Positions 46,201 to 55,098 of a stretch of 64,000 nt of DNA are shown here, piece after piece (positions within the stretch are counted from its first letter, which is position 1; each line of letters opens with the position of its first letter). Origin of the DNA: CAWVSB01 sp046710535 (GTDB taxonomy: Bacteria; Pseudomonadota; Gammaproteobacteria; Pseudomonadales; CAWVSB01); NCBI GenBank assembly GCA_046710535.1, contig JBKEHH010000001.1, positions 1-64,000 of the forward strand, given 5' to 3'. Below the pieces are notes generated by a model. That model saw nothing but the letters and a program-made list of their open reading frames with translations. It was not told the origin of the DNA and ran no database searches. A program made the translations under genes and the position numbers.

Positions 46201-46636
46201 TATTTTATTATTACAATCATGCTTAGCTAAGAATAGCTTGTCTGGCGAGCGTATTTTGATTGAGATTACTGAACGGACAATGTTAGATGATATAGATAAT
46301 ACGCTGGAAAGAATGCGCCAGTTACGTGATATGAAAGTTCGTATATCGATTGATGATTTTGGTACTGGTTATTCCTCTTTAGCTTACATATCTAGGCTGC
46401 CTATTGATCAGTTAAAAATAGATCAAAGTTTTATTAATACTATTGGTATAGAGAAGAGTACGGTCATTGATGCGATATTTTCTATCGCCAAAAGTTTACA
46501 TCTAGAAGTAATAGCTGAAGGTGTCGAAACACAGGCTCAATTTGAATATTTACAGCGACAGCAGTGCGATGCCTATCAGGGTTATTTATTCGCCTATCCG
46601 ATGGAAGCAAAAGAGCTGAGTAAATTGCTCGCTTAG
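43241..46636 (+). CDS. MASE1-GAF-GGDEF-EAL c-di-GMP protein
   Basis: A 1131-residue membrane protein. Residues 1-210 are a MASE1-like multi-helix sensor, about 210-490 a periplasmic or extracytoplasmic sensor segment ending in a further helix (about 488-510), about 550-700 a GAF domain, 715-875 GGDEF and 885-1128 EAL. The cyclase motif RWGGDEF is intact; the inhibitory-site Arg is replaced (VVGD rather than RxxD). The EAL motif reads EVL but the Glu, NISPKQF, DDFGTGYSSL and EGVET are kept, so phosphodiesterase activity is likely. The GTG start at 43241 has a weak ribosome site. Which activity dominates cannot be told. Confidence 0.9.
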   Translation: MIKYWASLISLNLFVGALYAGASTYSYTLVFPPEEYSVIWLAGGVGLASVVIFGRRVLAGIILGSIVPYSFHYLDLSSLTTALASSTTVFALVFSGVVQIEVAYRLIDRYVGLDNPLIDLRDTLLFFFLAGPVGCLVGAICGASISTFIGLIPPERFLEYLWIWWQCNSLAVLIVLPLMMVLFRKPKNNWKIRFVAICIPLGLCLGVLLHNLFGAVNFESKRLKTNMLNDIAKIHRQIEQEFKLKEQVIWTIERVLSVTDIQDEDFNEAANVVLKRFGDVAVLAIFDRVDHKDRIFYEKNILKTSITNFNTENNQFFPAVNSDFYFAGIKIMNAIESSGPFDGIDLTSVQRAASVVQDVMSTEVAQSSRIRLLDAGGSEGNVLISPLFYNPSAPSYEASGGKIKGMIVVTYSMQQLIKSVLSIFPTATLDIEILENNEIRFSNIGERPFGYTNPEWTVVREIESLGQKWLIRYTPNDSFRAANADSDLWWVSVIGAFFIAFVGITLYLVTGQSIGRERIVDSRTAQLRQEISRRNRTNKQQMLHNKVLQSIAESDDLDIIYDQIVTLVESYQKGVLVGIYNLSVDKTSLTFRSGMNIPDEVNRHLSHISVGYGNTGLGHCAYTSEVMLVDDISSHPYWTSKTDVLTQAGFSSCWAIPVISSEKSLLGVVGIYSTASQLPSTQDLEWMTKIASMVSIAIEKYGAEQEVEHLAYYDSLTELPNRRLLMARLGEETKRAIQNHRYGAALFIDLDHFKTLNDALGHHYGDKLLSQLSSRLKGVVGDNILARWGGDEFVLLVPSYYKSFDAVSSATMEIAEKVRAIFDQPFDLDGYSHSITCSIGVAPFHEDNADADDILKQADAAMYHAKARGRNHVSMHELQMQTMANSRLTVEKGLRDALSNGDFDLAYQPQFKQDKTLIAAEVLIRWPKVIDTDVTTEQFISIAEDSHLIVDIGNWVINAVCEQLAVWPSLPAIAINISPKQFHREDFILLLQSCLAKNSLSGERILIEITERTMLDDIDNTLERMRQLRDMKVRISIDDFGTGYSSLAYISRLPIDQLKIDQSFINTIGIEKSTVIDAIFSIAKSLHLEVIAEGVETQAQFEYLQRQQCDAYQGYLFAYPMEAKELSKLLA

Positions 46637-46672
46637 CACACCTGACAATTTAGTTTTAAGAGATAATTAATA

Positions 46673-47656
46673 ATGAAAATGAAGGCGATATATATTAGCG
46701 AATTTGGCGGGCCTGAAGTGTTAGAAATATTCGAAACTGATCGGCCCGAGCCAGGTGCTAATGAAGTATTGATTAAAGTAGCGGCAGCAGGGGTTAATCG
46801 TCCAGACACAATTCAGCGTATGGGGTTTTATCCAGCACCAGCAGGCGCTTCTAAAATATTAGGCTTAGAAGTTGCTGGTGTTATAGAAAAAATTGGTAGC
46901 GGTGTTGCTAACTTAAATATTGGTGATGAGGTGTGTGCTTTACTTGCCGGCGGTGGCTATGCGGAATATGCAGTTGCAAGCGCGGTTTTATGTTTGCCTG
47001 TGCCTAAGGGATTGACGCTGATTGAAGCGGCTGCCTTGCCAGAGACGAGCTTTACAGTTTGGTCTAACGTGTTTGATCGAGCCGGTTTAAAAACAGGCCA
47101 AACATTACTTGTTCATGGTGCCAGTGGCGGCATTGGAATAATGGCCATGCAGTTAGCTAGTTTAAAAGGAGCCAACGTGATTGCTACTGCAGGTAGCAAT
47201 GATAAATGTGCCGCCTGTGAAAAGTTGGGCGCTGACAAGGCAATTAATTATCATAATGAAGACTTTGTGGAAGTGGTTAAAAAGCTAACTAATAACCAAG
47301 GCGCCAATGTCATTTTAGATATTGTCGGCGGGCCTTATATTGAAAAAAATATTTCAGCCTGCGCTGACGATGGCACCATAGTTTCAATTGGGTTTTTGCA
47401 AGGTTCGATTGCAGAAATTAATTTTATGCCAGTTATGTTAAGGCGACTTACTCTCACAGGGTCGACATTAAGGCCGCGTCCAATTGAATTTAAAGCGGCC
47501 ATAGCCAAAAAATTAGTGAGCGAAGTATGGCCCTTAATCGAGCAGGGTAAACTCAATCCTAGCGTTGGGGTAACGCTGCCATTAGCTGACGCTGCCAAGG
47601 CTCATCAGATGATGGAAGCGAATGAACATATAGGCAAGATTGTTCTTATTCCTTAA
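46673..47656 (+). CDS. NAD(P)H:quinone oxidoreductase, zeta-crystallin type
   Basis: A 327-residue MDR protein of the PIG3/QOR branch: AAAGVNRPDTIQRMGFYPAP, LGLEVAGVIEKIG and the NADPH loop LLVHGASGGIGIMAMQLA. No zinc ligands. It should reduce quinones by NADPH. It begins 36 bases after the c-di-GMP gene, and its end overlaps the convergent methyltransferase gene by 11 bases. Confidence 0.92.
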   Translation: MKMKAIYISEFGGPEVLEIFETDRPEPGANEVLIKVAAAGVNRPDTIQRMGFYPAPAGASKILGLEVAGVIEKIGSGVANLNIGDEVCALLAGGGYAEYAVASAVLCLPVPKGLTLIEAAALPETSFTVWSNVFDRAGLKTGQTLLVHGASGGIGIMAMQLASLKGANVIATAGSNDKCAACEKLGADKAINYHNEDFVEVVKKLTNNQGANVILDIVGGPYIEKNISACADDGTIVSIGFLQGSIAEINFMPVMLRRLTLTGSTLRPRPIEFKAAIAKKLVSEVWPLIEQGKLNPSVGVTLPLADAAKAHQMMEANEHIGKIVLIP

Positions 47657-48878
47657 CTTGAGTCGCTAGTAGCATAATATTGCGCGGAGTTGTTCGGTAG
47701 TCGCTAAACTCACCAAGGCGAACAGTATAATTATGTTGTTGTAAAAATAGGCTGTAATCTAAATTTAGTAAGACCTCTAATGGCCTTCTAAAAATATAAC
47801 GAACTAAAGAATAGCGCCGAGTTTTTTTATAACGTTTAACACCCAATTGTTCAAAGTGTTGGTAGTCAATTGGTTCTCTAAGTGTAATCTTTTTTATTTT
47901 AGCCACATGCTGGCAAAATTCTTTAAACGATCCTTTTAGCAGTTTCTCCGGTAATGATGGTACGGGTAGGTAACAATCATCATTCCGGCTAATACGCTGA
48001 ATTTCGTCAAAGCCTAGGCGCCATTCATTTAGCTTATCGCGAATATTAATATTGCGCTCTCCCGCCACAACTGTGTCCATTAAGGCTACTCTCAAATCAT
48101 CGCGAGTTAGCTGTAATGTTGACTGTATTCCGATCTCAGACAACCATATTTTCTGATCATGTTTTGTTAGTTGATAGCAGCACGGAGCTATAGCAAGGGT
48201 AATAGGCTTAATGCTGCTAGCTAAATTAAGCAAGTGAGTATGAAGGTCACCGCAGGCATGCAATGCCACTACCGCTTGCTTACGGCTTATATGATCCGCG
48301 CCGCTGTCCATTACATCGCAATGAATGTGATGAACATCGACGTTGTCACGGCGGGCAAGTAGTTGACCCGACTGGCATATTACAGGATCGATTTCGAGTG
48401 ACGTTACTGCTTGTTTGGTTTGCAGGTTTAGCAGTCTACCTAGATGACTTTTGCCGGCACACCACTCAATGATTGGCGTCTCAATTTGATCTATGGCCTG
48501 GTCGAACACAGCTGAGAAGTCGCATATTTGTTGCCACTTTCGACCTGCGATACCAGTATTAATGTGTTTGTATTGTAAGCCCTTATTAGTGGACCCAAAC
48601 CTATTAAGTTTACTGCGTTGTTGTAAGTCGGCGATTGCTGGAATAAAATCACTTATTGCATGGTTTAGGTCATCAACGTTTGCTGCGTAATGACTATATT
48701 GTTGGTCATCTAGGGATATTAACCAATTCGCTAGCTCTGGATAGGTGTTAGCCCAGCAGGGCGGAATGTCTTTAAAAGGTTTGGTTGACCACAGTGTATA
48801 ATGGTTTTGCATAGTGGTGCTGATTTCGATAAATCGACTGGCATATTGAGTAGGCGTTATTGCCCCAGCTATTGTCAC
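47646..48878 (-). CDS. SAM-dependent methyltransferase (Methyltransf_32-like)
   Basis: A 410-residue protein with a central methyltransferase domain of the PF13679 kind: IIEWCAGKSHLGRLL (SAM loop), LEIDPVICQ, VVALHACGDLHTHLL and LAIAPCCYQL. The CxxD/PCC features resemble METTL25-like proteins. The target is unknown. The glutathione peroxidase gene lies 21 bases upstream on this strand, so the two are probably co-transcribed. Confidence 0.82.
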   Translation of the reverse strand: MTIAGAITPTQYASRFIEISTTMQNHYTLWSTKPFKDIPPCWANTYPELANWLISLDDQQYSHYAANVDDLNHAISDFIPAIADLQQRSKLNRFGSTNKGLQYKHINTGIAGRKWQQICDFSAVFDQAIDQIETPIIEWCAGKSHLGRLLNLQTKQAVTSLEIDPVICQSGQLLARRDNVDVHHIHCDVMDSGADHISRKQAVVALHACGDLHTHLLNLASSIKPITLAIAPCCYQLTKHDQKIWLSEIGIQSTLQLTRDDLRVALMDTVVAGERNINIRDKLNEWRLGFDEIQRISRNDDCYLPVPSLPEKLLKGSFKEFCQHVAKIKKITLREPIDYQHFEQLGVKRYKKTRRYSLVRYIFRRPLEVLLNLDYSLFLQQHNYTVRLGEFSDYRTTPRNIMLLATQVKE

Positions 48879-48899
48879 AAGTAAAACCAGGCGCTGTTT

Positions 48900-49379
48900 T
48901 TATAAACAGTTTTCTATTGCTTGAATCACTTCCGGTGCATCAGGCTCAGTCTTAGGGTTAAAACGATTAACAGGGTCGCCATAACGGTTAATAATAAATT
49001 TTCCAAAATTCCACTCAATGTTACCGCCGAATTCAGTTCCTTCCTTAGTTAGCCATTGATACAAGGGATGGCTATTGTCACCATTAACATCAACTTTGCT
49101 AGCCATCGGAAAACTAATACCATATTGAGTATCGCAAAAAGTGGCAATCTCTTCGTCATTACCTGATTCTTGGCCTCTAAACTGATTGCACGGCACACCT
49201 ATTACAACTAAGCCTTTGTCTGTGTATTGCTCCTGTAACTCCTGCAGTTTGGAATATTGGGGCGTTAAGCCACATTGGCTGGCAACATTTACTAATAAAA
49301 CAACTTTGCCTTTATAGTCCTGTAAGGGTAGGTCGCCACCTTTTAGTTTTGGCAGGGTGAAATCATAGGCAGTAGTCAT
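48900..49379 (-). CDS. Glutathione peroxidase (cysteine type)
   Basis: A 159-residue thiol peroxidase of the BtuE/GPx family. Peroxidatic Cys is residue 36 in NVASQCGLTPQY; Gln is in PCNQFRGQE and Trp/Asn in WNFGKFIIN. A second Cys in PCNQF and one in ATFCDTQYG suggest recycling by thioredoxin or glutathione. It reduces peroxides in the cytoplasm. GGAGAG precedes the start. First gene of a likely operon with the methyltransferase. Confidence 0.95.
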   Translation of the reverse strand: MTTAYDFTLPKLKGGDLPLQDYKGKVVLLVNVASQCGLTPQYSKLQELQEQYTDKGLVVIGVPCNQFRGQESGNDEEIATFCDTQYGISFPMASKVDVNGDNSHPLYQWLTKEGTEFGGNIEWNFGKFIINRYGDPVNRFNPKTEPDAPEVIQAIENCL

Positions 49380-49549
49380 AAGCTCTCCAAAAGTTAGGTC
49401 GCGGTTAAAACGATAACAAGTTAGTAATTAATATAGCCATTAGTTCACACACTGTCATCTTATACTTGGCCCAGTGTTATTTGAATCGCTACCTGACGGC
49501 TTTTTGCTTAGAATAGCACTATATTTTTTAATAATATTAAGGATTTACC

Positions 49550-51619
49550 ATGGCTTGGTGGAACTCAAGACGCATTCGCTTTTATATAGGCACAATATTA
49601 CTGTGCTTATTGATGTTTTCTTTCTTACGAGCTGTATTCTATTTCGGTTTTTCTGAAGTAGGGGACACTATTCATCCCGATGCTCAATCGTTGTTTAAAA
49701 CGCTTTATGTCGGCTTTAAGTTTGATCTGCGTCTTGCCTGCTTAATTACCTTGCCGTTAATGGTGCTAGGCTTATTGCCTTATTTTCATATAGCTAAGTC
49801 AGCGGTTACCAGAAAAATCGCCGCCGGATATTTGGTGTTGTGGATACCCGCAATTTTAATGGTCTACATTATCGATTTTGGCCATTATTCTTATCTAGGC
49901 ATGCGTGTTAATTCCACCGTGTTGCGCTTTGCTGAAGACATGACTATTTCTACAACTATGATGTGGGAAAGCTATCCGGTTATTTGGATCACGCTGTCGT
50001 GGATAACCATGAGCGTTGTGTTACTCGCTGCCATTCGTCTACTAGCAGCGAAAACATTAGAAACAGAAAAAGTAACGCTAACGAAATTACAAAAAACTGG
50101 CGGCGTACTCATATTTGGTGTGATGACACTACTGTTCTTGCTAGGGCGTTTTGCTGGATTTAATATAGAGAATCCAGTTCCTTTGCGTTGGAATGATGCC
50201 GATGTTACAGGTAACTCCAAAGTGACAGCCTTGGGAATAAACCCCGTATTAAATTTTTATGACACATTTGCATTACGTGACGAATCTCATGACATGGCGA
50301 AAGTACGTGAGCATTATCCTCAAATGGCTAACTATCTCGGAGTGAAAAATCCAGATATCGAGACACTTGATTACGACAGAAGAATTGAGAGTTCTAAAGA
50401 TGGTTTGAAAGGTCAGCCTAATATCGTATTTATTATGCTTGAATCTTTAGGCGCTAGCCGAGTAGGGGTATATAACAATCCTTTGCCGGTTTCTCCAAAC
50501 TTGGACCACCTCGCCGAAAATGGTTGGTTGTTTAAACATTTTTATGTACCGGTGTCGGGTACGGCAAAAACAGTTTTCGCGAGTATTACCGGTTTGCCGG
50601 ATGTGTCTTCGATAAAAACTGCGACGCGTAATCCGATGATTGCTAATCAACGGGTTGTACTGAATCACTTTAAAAATTATGAAAAACTCTATTTTATTGG
50701 TGGCAGTGCAGGCTGGGCTAATATGAGTGGCGTTATTAAACAAAGTATTGATGGCATAAAATTATATGAAGAAGGAAATTACACAGAGCCTATGGTCGAT
50801 GTGTGGGGTATTTCGGATTGGAGTTTATTTAAAGAGGCTGATCGCATATTGGCTACAAAACGTCCAAATAAACCTTTTATTGCTTATATTCAAACTGCCG
50901 CTAATCATCGGCCATTCACTATTCCCGATGAAGATTCTGGCTTTGAGACCTTAAGTTTTAGCGAAGAAGAATATAAGTCGGCGGGATTTAGAAGTTTAGC
51001 TCAACTCAACGCTGTGCATTTGTTGGATTATAATATCGGGCTATTTATTGAGATGGCTAAAGCGGGTGGCTATTTTGAGAATACTATTTTTATTATGTAT
51101 GGCGATCATAACAATCGCATAACAACCACACCATTTATGAAGCCGTTTTATGAAGAGCTAGATTTAGATGGTTTGCATGTGCCGCATATAATGTATGGCC
51201 CCAAGTTTTTGGAGCCGAAAATCATCGAAGAAGCGACCAGCTTAGTAGATGTTGTGCCAACAGTTGCTGGTATGTTGGGTTTAGATTATGACAATACAAC
51301 TATGGGTCGTGATGTGTTTGGTCCAGCTTTTGAGGCTGATATTGTGGGTAGTCGAGCAGTATTCACTCAAACCTCTGATAAACGTAACCCCGTGATTGGC
51401 GCCATAACTAAAGACTTTATGGCGCGAATGGATAGTGATGGCAGCGATGCAAAATTACATGACTTGAATAGTGAAACCCCAGCTATTGATGTCTCAAATG
51501 AGCATCCTGAAATTGCCGATTATTTGAAAAGCTTAGCACTCGGGATATATGAAACGACTAAGTTTAATTTTTATCATAATACTGTTGGTGAAGCGGAAAA
51601 ACGGCAACAGCAAAAATAG
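49550..51619 (+). CDS. LTA synthase/MdoB-like phosphoglycerol transferase
   Basis: A 689-residue inner-membrane protein with five N-terminal helices (to about residue 205) and an alkaline-phosphatase/sulfatase-like extracytoplasmic domain. Metal and nucleophile region: FIMLESLGASRVG and PVSGTAKTVFASITGLP; late metal site YGDHNN. Gram-negative members transfer phosphoglycerol or phosphoethanolamine to periplasmic glucans or lipid-linked sugars. AAGGATTTACC precedes the start. The SSS symporter gene begins 46 bases downstream. Confidence 0.87.
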   Translation: MAWWNSRRIRFYIGTILLCLLMFSFLRAVFYFGFSEVGDTIHPDAQSLFKTLYVGFKFDLRLACLITLPLMVLGLLPYFHIAKSAVTRKIAAGYLVLWIPAILMVYIIDFGHYSYLGMRVNSTVLRFAEDMTISTTMMWESYPVIWITLSWITMSVVLLAAIRLLAAKTLETEKVTLTKLQKTGGVLIFGVMTLLFLLGRFAGFNIENPVPLRWNDADVTGNSKVTALGINPVLNFYDTFALRDESHDMAKVREHYPQMANYLGVKNPDIETLDYDRRIESSKDGLKGQPNIVFIMLESLGASRVGVYNNPLPVSPNLDHLAENGWLFKHFYVPVSGTAKTVFASITGLPDVSSIKTATRNPMIANQRVVLNHFKNYEKLYFIGGSAGWANMSGVIKQSIDGIKLYEEGNYTEPMVDVWGISDWSLFKEADRILATKRPNKPFIAYIQTAANHRPFTIPDEDSGFETLSFSEEEYKSAGFRSLAQLNAVHLLDYNIGLFIEMAKAGGYFENTIFIMYGDHNNRITTTPFMKPFYEELDLDGLHVPHIMYGPKFLEPKIIEEATSLVDVVPTVAGMLGLDYDNTTMGRDVFGPAFEADIVGSRAVFTQTSDKRNPVIGAITKDFMARMDSDGSDAKLHDLNSETPAIDVSNEHPEIADYLKSLALGIYETTKFNFYHNTVGEAEKRQQQK

Positions 51620-51665
51620 TTGTGATGATAGGCATTGCTATAAAAAATAATAAGAAATTGATGTT

Positions 51666-53195
51666 ATGAATTTACACTCCGTAGATATAGCGGTATTAGT
51701 TGCCTATATGAGCATTGTACTAGGCATGGGTATATATTTTTCTCGCCGTAATAATAATACTGAAGAGTATTTTTTAGGTGGACGTAGTTTTTCTGGTTGG
51801 GTCATTGGTCTAAGTTTAGTTGGTACTTCGATCAGTTCGATTACCTTTATTGCTTATCCCGCCGATGCCTACAAGACTGCTTGTCTTAGATATTTACCCA
51901 ATCTGATGCTGCCGTTAGCGGTTTTCTTGGTGGCTAGGTGGTTTCTACCACGCTTTCGAGCGAACAACGCGGTGTCTGCTTATGAGTTTTTGGAAGATCG
52001 TTTTGGCCCGTCAGTAAGAGTGTACGGTGCGGGTTTATTTATTTTTGCACAGTTGGTTCGTATTAGTACTATTTTGTATCTACTGGCATTACTTATTCAC
52101 GAGCTAACAGGGTTGCCGCCGATTACAGCAATTGTGGTTGGCGGCGTCTTTGTTGCGATCTATACAATTATAGGTGGTATTGATGCAGTAATCTGGACTG
52201 ATGTTATGCAAACCATTGTGTTGGTGTTGGGTGGTGTCTTATGTTTATGGATAATTATCGACACTTTGCCTGGTGGTTTTACGCAGGTATTTGATATAGC
52301 CAGTCGCGATGGGAAGTTAGGGTTTTCCGCATGGGCCAATGGTGAGCTAGCCCCGGTTAGTTGGGATATTTCCTTACTGAATAAAACTGGCACTATGATG
52401 TTAGTTTTGGGTTTAACTACCTGGTTGACTGAATATTCGTCTAATCAAAATACGGTACAACGTTTTTGTGCAGCAAAATCTACCGCTGAAGCTAAAAAGG
52501 GTCTTTGGGTTGTGGCTTTCGCTAGTCTTCCCATATGGGCCTTTTATATGTTTTTGGGTACTTGCCTGTATGTTTTTTATCAGGTGTTTCCAAGCCCAGT
52601 ACCGACTGCTATTTTGGATGGCAGTGTCAAAGCTGAACAAATCATGCCGTATTTTATTACTCATCATTTGCCGATTGGTGCTGTTGGTTTGGTTATTTCA
52701 GCGGCACTAGCGGCGGCAATGTCATCTCTGGATTCGTCAGTAAATGCGATTACTACTGTTGGCATATCAGATATATATCGACGGCATCTGGCGCCAAACA
52801 GAGAAGATAAACATTACTTGAAAGTCGCTTGGGGTTTAGCCGCGGTTGTAAGTACCTTGATGATTTTTGGTGCTATTTGGATTCAACAAGCTGAGACGCT
52901 AACCCTGCAGGATACAATGACAATAGCGGTGTCATTATTAAGTGGAGGCTTGCTAGGGTTGTACCTGTTCGCCTTTTTTAGCAAACGTGGTGACGCCAAA
53001 GCAGTATGGGTCGGCGTTGCGGCTACAGCCACATTCACTGCATGGACTTTACTTGCCAAAAAAGGCTTGTTGCCAGATAGTATTAGTGTTCCGTTTGATC
53101 TTTATTACGCCGGTATTATTGGCAACATTGTTATGTTCGTGGTGGTTTTTCTTGCGGCTAGTTTATTTACTAGCCGGGCGAAGGCGTCTGAATAG
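51666..53195 (+). CDS. SSS-family sodium:solute symporter
   Basis: A 509-residue transporter with about 13-14 helices. Family marks: EEYFLGGRSFSGWVIGLSLVGTSISS, IIGGIDAVIWTDVMQTIVLV and the sodium-site helix AALAAAMSSLDSSVNAITT. The substrate may be a sugar, sialic acid or amino acid; a sialidase-like gene converges on it, which makes a sugar acid plausible. Its last 33 bases overlap the convergent membrane-protein gene. Confidence 0.9.
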   Translation: MNLHSVDIAVLVAYMSIVLGMGIYFSRRNNNTEEYFLGGRSFSGWVIGLSLVGTSISSITFIAYPADAYKTACLRYLPNLMLPLAVFLVARWFLPRFRANNAVSAYEFLEDRFGPSVRVYGAGLFIFAQLVRISTILYLLALLIHELTGLPPITAIVVGGVFVAIYTIIGGIDAVIWTDVMQTIVLVLGGVLCLWIIIDTLPGGFTQVFDIASRDGKLGFSAWANGELAPVSWDISLLNKTGTMMLVLGLTTWLTEYSSNQNTVQRFCAAKSTAEAKKGLWVVAFASLPIWAFYMFLGTCLYVFYQVFPSPVPTAILDGSVKAEQIMPYFITHHLPIGAVGLVISAALAAAMSSLDSSVNAITTVGISDIYRRHLAPNREDKHYLKVAWGLAAVVSTLMIFGAIWIQQAETLTLQDTMTIAVSLLSGGLLGLYLFAFFSKRGDAKAVWVGVAATATFTAWTLLAKKGLLPDSISVPFDLYYAGIIGNIVMFVVVFLAASLFTSRAKASE

Positions 53196-53762
53196 TTTTT
53201 TTATCGTCAAACTTATAACAAAGATTGCTAGCCACGCATCAATAATGTAGTCCCATAAATTGGTTGATTCCATTATTTTAAAAGCAAAGCCTAACACGGC
53301 CAAGGCGATCCAAAGCGTTAAGTGATAATTACCTGCATACCACATTGCAATACCGATAATGGCTAACACAATTAATAAGTTGTTAGCCTGATAGCCCCAA
53401 ACATACGGGTCTGTTTGTACTAAGCCTAAACTAGCAGGGTATAAAACTAGCGCTAAAATACATAAAGTCACAATATTAAGAGTGCGTTGCTGCTGGTTTA
53501 CTAAGTCTTTACCAGTTACTTTGGCAACGAATGCGGTAAACAACCAGCATAGTGAAATCAGACTTATATCGCCGGTTACGCCACGAATATAACCAGTAGT
53601 TGTTATTTGGTTGACGGGAATAAGCGTGACCGCCACGATTATCACAAATGCAAAACCTTTCCCTTTAGTGCTTAGCTTTTCTGTTGGCAATATTAAGTAT
53701 AAAAACATCGGTAATACTAAATACATCATCCATTGGCTGATCATAATTGCTGCTCCAACCAT
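53163..53762 (-). CDS. Six-helix membrane protein linked to sialidase-like gene
   Basis: A 199-residue protein with about six hydrophobic helices. I do not recognise a family. It overlaps the end of the sialidase-like gene by 22 bases, so translation is coupled and the two act together. Starts at 53762 or the ATG at 53744 are possible. Confidence 0.65.
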   Translation of the reverse strand: MVGAAIMISQWMMYLVLPMFLYLILPTEKLSTKGKGFAFVIIVAVTLIPVNQITTTGYIRGVTGDISLISLCWLFTAFVAKVTGKDLVNQQQRTLNIVTLCILALVLYPASLGLVQTDPYVWGYQANNLLIVLAIIGIAMWYAGNYHLTLWIALAVLGFAFKIMESTNLWDYIIDAWLAIFVISLTIKKLFRRLRPASK

Positions 53763-55033
53763 GCATCATTAAAGCTAACGTGTTTAATAAAACTTTTGTT
53801 CCAACTATAAACTAAATGGTAGATACCATTTATCCCTTTAATCAAATAAGGGTAGTCGTAAGAAAATTTGCAACCTGGCTCTTTACACATCCGCACATCA
53901 ATATTTTTTGAAAAAATAGGCCAAATTACTCCAGCTTCTTTTTTTGAGGCGTCATTAGCACTGGCAAAAAAATCTTTTTCTAATATAGGTAGGTACTGCT
54001 GTTTAGGCCTGCGTCCGAATTCATGTTGTTCTAGCATCGTTAGTATCTTCCAGTCGTCGCCGTTGTCTGTTGAATAGGCAAGCGCGAGTTGGTTGCGACC
54101 ATCTTTGGTGTTATTGAGTATGGCAATTAAACTGTCGTCGCTGCGACGAATAGCCGCTAAAGCGGAATTAGGATTAGGAATAGGCTGGCGATATGATGTT
54201 TGCCAGCTCTGACCACCATCCTCACTAATACTGGCAATCAACATTTTATCACTACCTGCGTTACGCATTAATGCCAAGGTAGAGTGCTTGCCAATAGACG
54301 GTAATAACACCGGCTGCAGCGAATTTTTTCTATGAGTAATTCGCGTTTTGTTTAATACATTACCTTGCTGGTCAATATGTAAAACTTCAGCAAATTTCCC
54401 CATGAACTCATGATAAACCGGCAGCGCCATGGAGCCATCTTCATAATAAATAGGCGCAGCTTTGACTAAGGTGCTGATGTTTACAAAGGGGGTTGTTATA
54501 AGACGTCTTGGTTGACTCCAGCTACTTCCTAAATCATCTGAGTGGATTGTATTAATTGCACTTGCCGCCCAGCCACCGGCCGCGACCGATACATAAAATA
54601 ACCATAGTCTGCCATTTGGGGCTAAAGTGATAACTGGGTTACCAAGCTTATTTACCCAGCGCTTGGTTGCCATTTGAGTATCCCAGGGAGTCGCAAGAAT
54701 AACTTCTTCACTCCATTTATTGGTACTAGCATTAAAGCGGGTAGACTTAATGGTGACGTCTCTGCCACCCTCACGACTGCCAGCAAACCAAACCGCAATT
54801 AAATTGCCGCCGCCAGTTTGAGCGACTGATGAAGCGTGAACAAAGTCTATTGGATTATTAGAAGCGAACTGAGTATCGAAATAAGGTTTGTTGTCAGTGT
54901 TTATCGGTGGCCATGTCACTGCAAAGCTACTAGGCTCACGCGGCGAATATTGCCAGGCCAAAGAAAACGCTATTGCTAACAGCGCCAATAAAAATGGCGA
55001 ACGCTTTGATGCTGCAATAACTATATTTTTCAT
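53741..55033 (-). CDS. Exported sialidase-like BNR-repeat protein
   Basis: A 430-residue protein with an N-terminal signal anchor (about 12-28) and a six-bladed propeller of the COG4692 (BNR_2) sialidase-like family. Asp-boxes are visible as SDDLGSSWSQP, SEDGGQSWQTS and STDNGDDWKIL. It keeps several Arg and Glu typical of the fold, but sialidase activity is not certain: relatives act on other sugars. Two Cys near the end (CKEPGC). It is coupled to a membrane protein gene and faces an SSS symporter gene. Confidence 0.82.
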   Translation of the reverse strand: MKNIVIAASKRSPFLLALLAIAFSLAWQYSPREPSSFAVTWPPINTDNKPYFDTQFASNNPIDFVHASSVAQTGGGNLIAVWFAGSREGGRDVTIKSTRFNASTNKWSEEVILATPWDTQMATKRWVNKLGNPVITLAPNGRLWLFYVSVAAGGWAASAINTIHSDDLGSSWSQPRRLITTPFVNISTLVKAAPIYYEDGSMALPVYHEFMGKFAEVLHIDQQGNVLNKTRITHRKNSLQPVLLPSIGKHSTLALMRNAGSDKMLIASISEDGGQSWQTSYRQPIPNPNSALAAIRRSDDSLIAILNNTKDGRNQLALAYSTDNGDDWKILTMLEQHEFGRRPKQQYLPILEKDFFASANDASKKEAGVIWPIFSKNIDVRMCKEPGCKFSYDYPYLIKGINGIYHLVYSWNKSFIKHVSFNDAWLEQQL

Positions 55034-55098
55034 AGGTCTTTTGATACTTAAATGATTAAATTATCAGTAGTTATTATGCTGTTGTGAGTGGTTAATAG

